DNA of 64,000 nt from Sphagnum compactum (Eukaryota; Bryophyta; Sphagnopsida; Sphagnales). The position numbers and the translations under genes were made by a program. The notes beneath the pieces were generated by a model that saw only the letters and a list, made by a program, of their open reading frames with translations, was not told the origin of the DNA and ran no database searches. The first letter of the stretch is position 1. The number at the start of each line of letters is the position of its first letter. The stretch covers positions 12,989,495 to 13,053,494 of the forward strand of contig OZ234502.1 in the NCBI GenBank assembly GCA_965153455.1, given 5' to 3'. Positions 38,646 through 49,148 of the stretch are shown piece after piece.

Positions 38646-40436
38646 CACAAACCAATGCAACAATAAACATTCTTGTAACAAATACAAAAAACAAAAAGAA
38701 AGGAGAAGGAAGAAACAAAAGACATCTTTTTGTGAAGAAAGAAGGAAATGTTTTTTAACAAATTTATCATGAGAAAGAATTGCACCTTAAATATTGCATC
38801 TTCTACCTATCAATTGAGCTACATGCCGATCCTAATGCCAGATCAATTTTCCAATCAATCCAAGTAAAATGGAACTCCTTTGTTTGTGAAATCCTCATGT
38901 TGTGTTGCCACTCCATAAAAAAACATGGAATGTAGTAGCATTAGGCCTTGATGATCTTTTGAAGTAGGTCTTCTTCTTCCTTATGACAGATTGTTTGATG
39001 ATACACTTTTCTTTGAAATTGTTTCCAGAAGATTGCATGTCAAAACCCTTGGATCTTCTAATGGTTTAATGCCTGACGCATGCCCGATGCTTACTGTGCT
39101 CATTTGCTTAGCGGGGAACTGATCCTTCTTACATTATACAAGTAAAAATGAAAGGAAAGGCCATGAATGTTGTTTTTAAAAATAAACCATAACAAGTTTC
39201 CAATAGAAAGAAAATAATATTTTTTCACAAAATGCATGCAACAAAAATTTAAAAAACAAAAAATCCAAAATATTGCCACATATAGGAGATTGTTATATAA
39301 AGATGTCATTCTAGGTAGTTATATAACAAATTTTGAGTTAGAATAATTCATTCTAACATATTATAGGAAAGAACATGGCAAGAAAAAATATTATGGGAGC
39401 ATATTGTTGTCCTACCTAAATCATCTTTGATGAAAATTCATCATCACTGGAATTATGAATCAATTGAATAGTCATGATTTTTATAAATTTATTATATTTA
39501 AAAGCTCCAAATCAATCATAAATGATTACTAAAAGAATTCAAAATGAATGAAATCTTAAGTGTTGCCATTTTTGATATTGTATAATTCTACTTAATATCA
39601 TGTGAGGGGTCTGTTCCTATTTATACTAACCGCCCAATGCTGGTTTGAAATTGCCATTGGTGGCGGAGAGCTGATTTCTTATGTATTCCTGGCAACTTAT
39701 TTTAAACCCTGTTTGTATACAGACAAGAGTTATAGCATTAGTTTTACTAAAATCTAGAGGGTGTTAAATAGGCTTGTGTGTATAGCTGTGTGCCAATCCT
39801 TGTTTCTATTTGGTGAAATTTCGCCAAAAAAACTAAATTTTTAATTTGAAAATAAAAAATCAAGTGATTTTGGAGTTTTCCAATCGCCAGGAGTGAGAGG
39901 AAAAAAGTAGTAAAAATTGTCAGATTTCTATATATGGTTTTTAATGTGTAGCCAAAATCTAGAAAGGTGATTAAGGATTTGTATTTCATATTTTGTTTAT
40001 AGCCAGATCTGGCTACATCTTACCAGAGCTGATGATCACTTTTTCTACTACATCTTCCTACCAGGGATGATTGCTGCTTCGGCTACAAAAAAAAAAAAAA
40101 AATTAAGAAAAAAAACACTAAGTTGTGCAGAAAAAATGTTATGATCAATGAAATTGCTAGATTTGGTGGTTTGAATAATTTGTAAAAATTATATCTTGAG
40201 TGAATTGACAGTTAAATGTGTAATAGGGTAAGGCAGGTTTGTGAGAATTTTAGAGGACCAATGATAATGCTAGAAAGGACTATTATGCAGAATTAGGGTT
40301 GCATGTAAGCCTGAAGATTTTTTTCCTAGGGCAATAGGATTGCTGGATTTGATGGTCTGAATTTGGTTTACTTATGAAATAACAGTCAATGTGTAATAGC
40401 TATTTATAGCCAGGGTTTTAGCAAATGACTTGTGTA
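38646..40436. other. Intergenic sequence upstream of PNO1
   Basis: AT-rich with no gene. It contains copy B of the TAGCCA repeat (39800-40106). Confidence 0.5.
39800..40106 (+). repeat. TAGCCA interspersed repeat, copy B, with A tail
   Basis: Same ordered words as copy A at 23646. It includes the palindrome TAGCCAGATCTGGCTA (about 40002-40017) and ends with about 18 A residues after GCTTCGGCTAC (40087-40104). The A tail suggests a SINE-like origin, but no tRNA-type promoter boxes were recognised. Confidence 0.6.
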
Positions 40437-40948
40437 CTTTGTTTTCTAAATGACTTACCTACAACCTACCACTTTGCAAATGTCAAAAATACCTCAAACA
40501 ATGTAGGGTTTTAGGGAGGAACCCTAAAACCCTACATTTCCAGACAGGGGTTTAGCACATTACTTGTGCACTTTGTTGGCCTTGCCTAGGATATTGTGTT
40601 TAGATTCATTAAGAGTATAATAGCTTAAGGGATTTTTTTGGCCCCTAGGTAATAATAATAGGTCTATTTTTATATGAGGATTTTTGAAAGATGATATATT
40701 TTGGCTTGTGTTGAAACTTGAGATTAGTTATAGAGTTATAATATATTGAAGGATTTTGGTTTCTTTTAGAGGATTTTTTGAAGACTGTTTTTTTGGCATG
40801 GTGAAATATTTGAGTTTCCATAATTCTTTCTTTTGCCTTAAGACACACACCCCTTGTTTTCTAAATGACTACCTACATCCCGCCACTTTGCAAAATGTCA
40901 AAAATATGTAAAACAATTATGTAGGGTTTTAGGGAGAAACCCTAAAAC
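40437..40948 (+). repeat. Direct duplication in PNO1 upstream region
   Basis: About 94 bases from TTTTCTAAATGACT to AACCCTAAAAC occur at 40437-40530 and again at 40854-40948 with about 10% differences. The first copy also forms a 16-bp perfect stem (40501-40516 with 40522-40537: ATGTAGGGTTTTAGGG) around a five-base loop. Confidence 0.75.
40937..40945 (+). promoter_or_regulatory. Telo-box upstream of PNO1
   Basis: AAACCCTAA lies about 120 bp before the PNO1 ATG. The motif is typical of plant ribosome-biogenesis gene promoters and leaders. Assignment rests on motif plus position. Confidence 0.55.
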
Positions 40949-40952
40949 GGCG

Positions 40953-41042
40953 ATGGTTTCTCATTGTCTCGTCCCCTTGTGTGCCCTTTTGTGTGCAGCG
41001 ATGGCGGCCCAGGGCTCGCAGCCTCTCGCGCGGGCGCGGTAG
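40953..41042 (+). promoter_or_regulatory. Upstream ORF in PNO1 leader
   Basis: An ATG at 40953 opens 29 codons ending at TAG (41040-41042), 21 bases before the PNO1 ATG at 41064. A second in-frame ATG is at 41001. If the transcript begins upstream of 40953, this uORF could lower PNO1 translation. Confidence 0.4.
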
Positions 41043-41063
41043 GACAGTGTTGTATAGCAGCTC

Positions 41064-42575
41064 ATGGTGGAGCAAGAAGGTGTGGTGCAGCAGGCTCCGA
41101 GGATGGAGCAGACAGGAACCGATATGGAGATGGCAGTGGTGCCTCCCCCTAAGCCCGAGTTCGGTCCACTGTCGGCTCATGAGATGGGCGGGGGGAAGTT
41201 TCAGTTCCGGAAGGTGTTCGTGCCTGCGCATCGGTATACTCCTATCAAGGAGCATTGGATGGAGATCTACACTCCCATCTTCGAGCAGATGAAGATCGAT
41301 ATCCGCATGAACTTGAAGGTAAGGCGGCAGGCTTTCTCTTCCGCCTGTTGTGCTTGTTTTATTTCTTGTATTTCTGCGGAGTCTTTTCTTGGTATTTCTC
41401 TATCAGAGGAGTGACATAGATCCAGATTACGATCTGGCTTTAGAATCGTAAGTACGAAAGGTGAGGAAGAAGCACAGGAAACGAGCCGGAAGGATTAGGA
41501 ACATCTCATTGCAGTATTAGTCTCTGATAAAGGTTTTCAGAAACTCTCTGTATCCAAGCTTCAAGAATTGGTGTGGAGCAGATGGCAAAAGTTTAGGGTT
41601 TGTAATTTAGGGTCATCTTTTGAATTTCACAGCTGTGCTATAGTTGTCTTCCATTCTTCTGGAGTATCCACGGTAGTTGGTGTTTCCTATAGGACTGGCT
41701 GGCTCTGTCGCTGAATGCATGAAATTGGTCACATTCCAGCTCATTCACAGTTCCTAAACACAAACTTGCACAAATCAGACTTCTTTCCACTGGCTTGTGG
41801 CAGCAGATACGAAAAACTTTCAGAATGATGTATGAGTAACTTGTTGCACAATCAATCACAAGTGAAGGCACTGATATTGTCATTGTACTGAGTCAATTGT
41901 CACAAAAAGCGTGTGAATTGACTGAAGATTCGAAGTCTAATTTTGTACAATGGGATGTGACCCATGTGTATTAGTGTCTTCTACTTTTGAACATATGGGA
42001 TGGGCTGATGCTTGTAATCTCTTTGAGGTCCTGTGACAATCATGGTTGTCAATCAAATCTTTTCACATCTGTCCATGATTATGAAGAATGACTTTCTTGT
42101 GAGCAGCAGGAGATTAAAACATATGCCTGATTGATTATTTTTTATTTTGCAGGCACGGAAAGTAGAGCTGAAGACACAGAAAGATACTCCTGATGCTGGA
42201 GCCCTTCAGAAGTGTGCTGACTTTGTACATGCCTTCATCTTAGGCTTTGATATACAAGATGCAATTGCCCTCCTTCGACTAGATGATCTGTATGTGGAGT
42301 CTTTTGAAATCAAGGATGTGAAAACACTAAAGGGAGAGCATCTCTCCCGTGCCATTGGCCGTTTGTCAGGCAAAGCGGGTAAAACAAAGTTTGCAATTGA
42401 GAATTCAACACGCACCCGAGTAGTGATTGCTGATACTAGGATACACATCTTGGGTTCATTTGCAAATATTCGAGTTGCTCGTGATGCTCTTTGTAGTTTG
42501 ATTCTTGGCTCGCCTGCTGGAAAAGTTTACTCTAAGCTCCGGACTGTATCAAGTCGGTTAGCTGAGAAATTTTGA
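41064..42575 (+). CDS. PNO1: PNO1/Dim2 KH-domain 40S assembly factor
   Basis: Exons 41064-41318 and 42153-42575 join in phase 0 (AACTTGAAG to GCACGG), giving 225 residues. The N terminus is a short variable segment. FRKVFVPAHRYTPIKEHWME and IRMNLKARKVELKT lead into the core. Conserved PNO1 stretches follow: QKCADFVHAFILGFDI, DAIALLRLDDLYVESFEIKD, GEHLSRAIGRLSGK-GKTKFAIEN, TRIHILGSFANIRVARDA and SLILGSPAGKVYSKLR. The GxxG-like loop of the C-terminal KH domain is within RLSGKAGKT. PNO1 (Dim2) binds pre-18S rRNA near its 3' end with Nob1 and is needed for small-subunit maturation in the nucleolus and cytoplasm. Length matches plant orthologues of roughly 220-240 residues. No breaks were seen. 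The start could instead be the in-frame ATG at 41103. Confidence 0.95.
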
Positions 42576-43699
42576 ACCTAAGAAAGTGTTCCATGTTTGT
42601 TGACTTGTCTGATGTCTACCTTATTCCTCTTTAATTTTTGCCTGGTATTCTGTTCTTTAATATGTGGGTTTTGATGAGGATGGAGCCAGGAGAATAAATT
42701 TGCTTTAAATCAATCTGCCTAGCAACCCTATGATGATTGCCAAACACTAAGTAATCACCTTATAAATTGGAAGAATAAGACGGTACTGGATAGACAGGTG
42801 CATTTCCATGCCATTCCTGACGAAGTGGTGGATGGTCTGGTGGCTGAAGGGGGGGGGGGCATTCTATGCAGCAGAGGGATTGCTTGTGGAGCATGCTGTT
42901 GGTTGAAGCTACGGTAGGAAGCATTGATAATGTTGTTACTCAGATTATATGATTGCTTTTGAGTCTCCTTTATAGATGCCAAGAATGCATCCATGTGAGA
43001 AACTTGTGCAGCTATAAGAGAGGCTTACCTTAACATGGCTATTATTATTCTGGATAATAGTGCCTCCAGTTTGGGACTAAGAGGATCAACAGCAGTTACA
43101 GCAATCCTCACTGATGGCAATCTGCTAACTTATGACAGTCTGCCTAGGACTGAATGCTAGTCTACAGCTAAGAATGAGGCCTCATAAGAAGCTATTTGAC
43201 TTGGGCATCTAAAATATATGCAAACAAAGAGTAAATTTATGCCTACTGAAAAGCAACACTACATGCAATTTTTAGTGATGTACTAATACTGAGCACAACA
43301 AAAAGGATTATCCTACATTGTGAATCACTTCAGGGTTCTAAAATGATTCTTATCCAATATTATCCTCCACTCCCACAGAATGTATGAGAAACATCAAAAT
43401 GGTCAACAGCAAAATGCTCAAGATTGAGCAGTAAACTCTGTGCAGCGAACTGTAGATATTGTGGCATTGATGTATGATGAAAGCAGCTCACAATTTGAGA
43501 CTGAAAATCACTTCCAGCACTGTCATTGTTTCTGAAACTCTGCATGGTATGCATTCCAGCAATATTTACAATAGTCTCAAAACCTCACAAGAGATAGTTC
43601 AAACAGAAGCCAAAAAATCATTGACCACTTACAACCCTCCAGAAGGCTTCTGACCTATAGAGCCCAATTACTGCATTTGCTTTGCAGCACATGAGCAAC
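42576..43699. other. PNO1 3' flank and spacer
   Basis: The likely 3' UTR of PNO1 is followed by spacer. A run of about ten G lies near 42849-42858. Missing C-terminal exons of the glutathione reductase relic could fall here but were not recognised. Confidence 0.4.
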
Positions 43700-45624
43700 T
43701 GTGGCAATTGATACCCCTGCCCTTCAAATTGCTAGCTACAACAGCCCTGTTTCTTCATCAAAACCTCTGCACAAAAAAGTTGGAATGGATCACCACCCAT
43801 TCCCACCTATCTTATCAGCTCTTCTTGTCTTGCAATTTTCAAGAATACATCCAACTGAAAAGGTTACCACAAAAGAAAGAAATTGTCACAGCATTATCAA
43901 AGTTCTCAGGACAGAAAGTGTGTTCACATGCAAAATCTTATTCCAAATCATTTGTAAAGGAAGATTTTGCTCTATACATACACTAGAGGTGTTGGATTTC
44001 TGTCGATAAAGTCTTCCTTTAACCCCATGCCATTGTAAACGCCAGCAAACCCTACTGCAATGTAACTGCAAACACACATGATCACACACCATGAATTGCT
44101 GCCCACCCCATCATCCTCAACAACCTTCCTATACTTTTGTGTAACCAAATGTACTTTTAGAGGTATTGAGAAACTTCCCCATAATTGTGATTTAAGTCAT
44201 CTAGAATTGAGAGATGAACCAAGGCTAAGGGTATGGAAATTTTTAATCTGACAACATATCAGCTTCTAAACCAAATTTCTTCTCAGTAAATATCCAGCAA
44301 ACACTTGGCAAGAATGTCTGCACTTCCAACTGAGACAGGGAAAGTTCTTGCAGAGCTGCACCTCAAATTATACACCTTGCTACTCCTGAAGGTAAGCTAA
44401 ACTGCAAATGAAGGGATTTGAAACAAAATAGACACATACCCTGCACCAGCAATGACTACTCTTCTTGGAACATATTCCAAACTTAGACCCTCGTCTGATG
44501 TAATGGCTGGTTCTTACAACCAAGTTCATCATTCATCGCTCCTGCTCATATGCACATTTCTGCTGTACTTTGCCATGCAAATTGAAGGAGAACTAAGATT
44601 GATGAAGTTGCAGAGAAATCTCCACAACAACAATTAAAGGTAACACGACAATGAGTGCAAATTGAAGGAGAACTAACTGTTGTTACTTGAACATTCATAG
44701 TTCATGTATCACATGTCATATATTCATGGTTCATATATTGCTGCAAAGATGCAGAGAGGATACCAGGCACAAATTATTGAAGGTGGCAAATGTAGACCAT
44801 CAAGCTAGCCATAAGACTTTTGCACAGGGGACACACATAACAGAGGAACAGAGCCATGTTTCTTTGCTATCTCCTACCTTTCCAGCGACATCTAGCAAAA
44901 CAGCCTGTCGACTGGTAGCAGTGACAATATGCTTAGCCACTGAACTGCTTCACTTCACCATCGGGAGTTGTAAGTTCCACAGTGTGAGCATTCAAAACCT
45001 TGCCCTCACCCTCACACATCTTAACCTTGGCACTTGCAAGAATTTTCTTATAAACTCCATTGAGATGAATGATTCCCCTTGTCTGAAAGTATCAGCAAAC
45101 AATAGGATGATCAAACCATAATGCCAGCAGCTGAACAATGAGAACCAACATTACTGACATTGCAGAAGAAGACCCCTCACAATTATCAAAGAAATTATCA
45201 GTGTAGTTCCCAACACTTGAAGGACTTTAACAACATGCACAAGAATAACCCTGTTGCTATCACTGGATACACACAGTTGAAAGCGCATTTCCTAGAGAAA
45301 AAAATCTCCTCTCACTTGGACTCATTCCTTTGAATCCTATTCCTGCAACCACAACAAAAAACCAAAGTACAGAATTCACACCCTTTTAATCTGCCTGTGA
45401 CAGAATGCATATTACAGAACTGTGTTTCTTTTCCTTTCTTGGTAAAAGCCCTAAATTGTGCTGGTCCAATGACCATCAGATCTTCGTATTAAAAGCACAC
45501 CTGACATAGGCTTAAACTCAAAATAATAAAAGCTCCTTTTCCTGGTCAAATTAGTGTTGTGACTTACCTCGAATTCTGCACTAAATACAGAAGCATACAC
45601 TAAAATCTCCTTTGGAACCGGACC
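43700..45624 (-). pseudogene. Glutathione reductase relic (cytosolic type)
   Basis: Exon pieces on the minus strand, in order: 45624-45568 (VPKEILVYASVFSAEFE), 45082-44878 (LNGVYKKILASAKVKMCEGE ... HTVELTTPDG ... AKHIVTAT), 44506-44440 (AITSDEGLSLEYVPRRVVIA), from 44065 (YIAVGFAGVYNGMG), and from 43766 (GFDEE then VVASNLKGRGINCH). All align in sequence with plant glutathione reductase, an FAD/NADPH enzyme that reduces GSSG, and best with the cytosolic form (ARNLEGRGVN-type segment). Damage: the second redox Cys of CVxxGCVPKK is Pro here; a frameshift lies between KQFS and AKHI; a second frameshift follows GFDEE; and exons for the N-terminal FAD-binding segment and the C terminus are missing. 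Introns remain, so it is a decayed genomic copy, not a retrocopy. Confidence 0.8.
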
Positions 45625-46002
45625 CTGTAGAATACACCTGGAAAATTTTCATAGGAACAGATCTCAGCAACTTCCAGCAGATAGATCAATCACTGGCATT
45701 TCAACGTCAACAGAGTCCGCTTACCCTAAAGAAATGCTCGAAACATGCAGTGCGCCCCTGCAGTGAGCTACACAAAAGACCTAACAGGCACCGGTGCTGT
45801 TGCACGTCCGACGCAATTCCAACATTTTTCTGATAGGGCAACTCCAGAAGGAAAGTAATAACAGACACTGTCTACTGGCCAAACGTTCAGTCATGTCATG
45901 ACCAGCGTCTCCTATTTCCAACGGGCGTACCTACCTGCACACGAAAATGCTCATGCGGAATCGGAAGAAGAGGGGGAAGCGGGGGAAGACAAAAAACCGT
46001 AC

Positions 46003-46112
46003 GTTCGAGCAGCATCATCAAGGACCGCAATGACCGACTTGTTCTTGCGCGAACGCTTTGCTGCATGATGTCCACCGCGAACAACATCCTCCTCGCCTTC
46101 TTCTTCCTCCAT
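46003..46112 (-). pseudogene. Orphan copy of NOL12 exon 1
   Basis: ATG at 46112 opens an undamaged frame with GGHHAAKRSRKNKSV and VLDDAART, ending at the same splice donor (CGAAC then GTACGG) as NOL12. It is 110 nt against 107 in the parent, one extra codon, so phase is preserved. No copy of exon 2 (EYLTGFRKRK) was found downstream on the minus strand, where glutathione reductase relics lie instead. The kept frame and donor suggest it may still be transcribed, but it cannot make NOL12 on its own. Confidence 0.75.
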
Positions 46113-46371
46113 CTTCCCAAGCTTTCCAAACCCTACGCCCTAATCCTGATGGAGCAGCAGCAGCTCTACACTTGCAGGCTCTTTCTTCTGTAGACGCAGG
46201 AGGAGCGCCGAGCGCGCACGTGTTTCAGACCCACTTCCAGTGTCACCGCCACCACGAGGAACGGGATGCACGATACTACATCCAGCAAGTGTGCAAGACT
46301 GCAACAAGAGACTAAAGCGAAGAAGACAAAATCAACGAGGGAAGAAGCTCACGGGGGTCAAAATTCTAGGG

Positions 46372-46380
46372 TTAGGGTTT
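46372..46380. promoter_or_regulatory. Telo-box between orphan NOL12 exon and OSB-PPR gene
   Basis: TTAGGGTTT sits in the roughly 390 bp between two divergent ATGs (46112 minus, 46503 plus). It corresponds to the TAGGGTTTT word at 13352 in the parent promoter. Confidence 0.45.
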
Positions 46381-46388
46381 AGAGAAGC

Positions 46389-46454
46389 ATGGGGATTGTG
46401 AGCATTTCCACGTCTCTCTTGCACCGAGCTTTGCTTTTGGCGTGGTTGTCATAG
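46389..46454 (+). promoter_or_regulatory. Upstream ORF (22 codons) before OSB-PPR gene
   Basis: ATG at 46389 opens MGIVSISTSLLHRALLLAWL and stops at TAG 46452-46454. The same frame then continues open to the ATG at 46503. Composition resembles an organelle transit peptide, so this may be the original N terminus cut off by one nonsense base. Confidence 0.4.
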
Positions 46455-46502
46455 ATCGCGTGCGTCTTGGGTCCAGGACTCATTGCATCTTCTTGTTTCA
46501 GC

Positions 46503-46713
46503 ATGAGCTCACTGCAACTGTGGGACTATGCGGAGAAGGTGGGCGACATGGATCCTCCTCCGTTCCTGTGTCAGGCGTTTGCACCGCAGTCATCCGCTGT
46601 TCCATCCATCTGCTGCTCTTCTTCCCAGTGTGCGATGTCTCGGAACTACGGCAACGCTGAGAGACGACGGTGGCGGTGGTAGTAATCTGTTTTACCAACC
46701 CCCTTCTTTCATC

Positions 46714-46772
<59 letters not shown>

Positions 46773-49148
46773 CATACGCGATAGATGCTTTGTTTTTCGC
46801 TGATTTGCTTCTTTTTCACCAGTCCTTGATGTTTTCTGGCAGGTCAAAGAGTTATGGTGGAGAAACGTTGGCGGGAGTTCTTCACCGATCCTTCGCAGTG
46901 GTGGGACAATCGGATGGAGAAGGTAATCACAACATTGCTGTTGGGAATTTCTCTTTTTTATGCCGTGCAGTAATTCGGTAGTACTTTGGTTACGAGTTCT
47001 GAATCCTGATAGCCTGGTCTGTGCGGCTGATCAACTGGATTTGGATTTTCTGGAGTAAAGGGAAATCCAGGGTATCCAGATTTCAGACATAAGAAGTCAA
47101 AGGAGCCACTCTGGATTGATGGCAAATTTAACCCTCCATGGGTCGAATCAGAGCTAGCTGCAATGGTCCCAGGGACTGTCCAACTGAACACATTTTCATG
47201 GAATACAAGGCTTGCAAGCTGTGTTAAGAATGGGAGGTATGAGGAGGCAATAAGGCTTTTTCAACAAATGCAGCAAGAAGGCACGATTCCTGACACATTC
47301 ACTTATGTTCGAGTGCTCAATGCATGCGCTGGTTTGCAAGCACTTGAGGAGGGCAGACGCATCCATACATGGATCATACAGAGCTGCTGTGAATCTAATG
47401 TCTTTGTGGGTAGTAGCCTTGTTGACATGTATGCCAAATGTGGGAGCATAGAGGATGCACAGAAAGTGTTTGACAGGATGCCCACACGTAATGTGGTTTC
47501 CTGGAATGCCATGATTTTGGGGTATGTGAAATGTGGTCAAGGGCAGAAGGCACTGGAACTGTATCGACAAATGCAAAGTGGTGGGGTGCAGCCAGACAGT
47601 GTCACCTTTGTAGGGTTGCTGAATGCTTGTGCTAGTGCAGTGGCACTTGAAGAAGGCAGGGGTTTTCATGAACAGATAATTCGGAGTGGTTGTGAGTCTG
47701 AAGTTTATGTGGGTAGTAGTCTTGTTGACATGTATGCAAAATGTGGGAGCATTGAGGATGCTCAGAGAGTCTTTGACAGGATGCCTATACGCAATGTGGT
47801 TTCTTGGAATGCCATCATTTTGGGGCATGTGAAATGTGGGCAAGGGTGGAAGGCACTAGCATTGTCCCATCAAATGCAACAGGAAGGAGTGGAGCCAGAT
47901 CCTGTCACTTTCCTGGCACTCCTGAATGCATGTGCTAGTGTAGGGACACTAGAAGAAGGCAGGTGGGTTGAGGAACAGATCATTCAAAGCAGTTGTAAGT
48001 TTGATGTCTTTGTGGGTAATAGCCTAGTTGACATGTATGCCAAATGTGGGAGTATAGATGATGCCTGGAGAGTGTTCAACAACATGTCAACACGCAATGT
48101 GGTTGCTTGGAGTTCCATGATATTGGGACATGTGAAATGTGGTCAAGGGCAGCAGGCGTTAGCATTGTATCAACAAATGCAATTGGAAGGGGTGCAGCCA
48201 AACCCTGTCACTTTTGTGGGGGTGCTGAATGCATGTGCCAGTGTAGTGGCACTTGAAGAGGGCAGGAATGCGCATGAACAGATCATTCAAAGTGGTTTTG
48301 AGTCTGATGCCTTTGTGGGCAGTAGCCTCGTTGACATGTATGCCAAATGTGGTAGCATAGAGGATGCCCAGAGTGTGTTCATCAAGATGCGCATACGTGA
48401 TGTGGTTGCTTGGACTGCAATGATTTTGGGGCATGTGAAATGTGGGCAGGGACACAAGGCATTAGCATTGTTTCAACAAATGCAACAAGAAGGCGTGGAG
48501 CCAAATCCTGTCACTTTTGTGGGAGCTGTGGCTGCATGTGCAAGTGCAGAGGCTCTTGAAGAGGGCAGGCATGTTGAGAAACAGATCATTCAAAGTGGTT
48601 ATGAGTCTGATGTCTTTATCAGTAATAGCCTCATTGATATGTATTCCAAATGTGGGAGCATCAAAGATGCTTCTAGAGTGTTCCACAGGATGCCAACAAA
48701 GGATGTGGTTTCTTGGACTGCCATGCTCGGAGGGTTTGCCATGCACGGGCATGCTAAGGAAGCTGTTGGACATTTCGAGATGATGTGTGAAGGTGCTATA
48801 GAGTTAAATAGCATCACTTTTGTTTCCCTTCTGTCAGCTTGCAGCCATGCAGGCCTAGTGGATGAAGGCTTGCAGTACATTGAATCCATGGGTTTTGTTT
48901 ACAGTTGTCCTGCAACATTGAAGCACTATTCCTGCACAGTTGATCTTCTTGGCCGTGCTGGCTATCTGGAGGAGGCAGAGGAACTGATCAAGACTATGTC
49001 CTGTGAACCAGATGTTGCTCTGTGGATGACCTTACTTGGTGCTTCCAGAGTCCATCGTAATGTGGAGGTGGGGGAACGTATTGCAAAAAAAGTTCTTGAA
49101 CTGGACCCTGGAAATACTTCAGGCTATGTAGTGCTATCAAACATGTAA
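46503..49148 (+). CDS. OSB-type PDF module fused to PLS-class PPR protein
   Basis: Exons about 46503-46678, 46850-46922 and 47061-49148 join in one frame (778 residues). The exon 1 end is ambiguous by 3-9 bases without changing phase; both acceptors are AAAG. Exon 2 gives RWREFFTDPSQWWDNRMEK and exon 3 opens GNPGYPDFRHKKSKEPLWID then NPPWV. WWDNR-x3-xNPxYPDFxHK is the PDF motif of plant OSB (organellar single-stranded DNA-binding) proteins. From about residue 125, five nearly identical 101-residue P-L-S triplets follow (VFVGSSLVDMYAKCGSIEDA, NVVSWNAMILG, VTFVGLLNACAS), then a final S/P set and an E domain (ALWMTLLGASRVHRNVEVGE) ending YVVLSNM. PLS PPR proteins bind organelle RNA, often at C-to-U editing sites. 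The stop comes from one extra A; the E+/DYW tail continues, broken, downstream. Confidence 0.8.
46715..46769 (+). repeat. (TC)n microsatellite in OSB-PPR intron 1
   Basis: About 27 uninterrupted TC repeats lie between exons 1 and 2. They may also act as a long pyrimidine tract near the acceptor. Confidence 0.95.

Larger units (their letters stand above)
45740..46380 (-). repeat. Diverged duplicate of NOL12 promoter, exon 1 and intron 1 start
   Basis: Matches 12840-13370 along its length: CGAACGTAC around the donor, TTGGAAATAGGA in intron 1, AAGCGT.CGCAA.AACAAGTCGGT in exon 1, CTCTTTCTTCTGTAG and CACTTC.CGTGTC.CCGC upstream, and CAAAATTCTAGGGTT at the far end. Order and orientation are kept. 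Confidence 0.85.

Noticed and set aside
44687-45121. 144-codon plus-strand frame
   Set aside because: It overlaps glutathione reductase exon 45082-44878 on the other strand and is its shadow.
47196-47843. Open frames of 215, 98 and 103 codons antisense to the PPR gene
   Set aside because: They mirror the highly repetitive PPR triplets and recur at the same place in each repeat; they are shadows of the sense frame.
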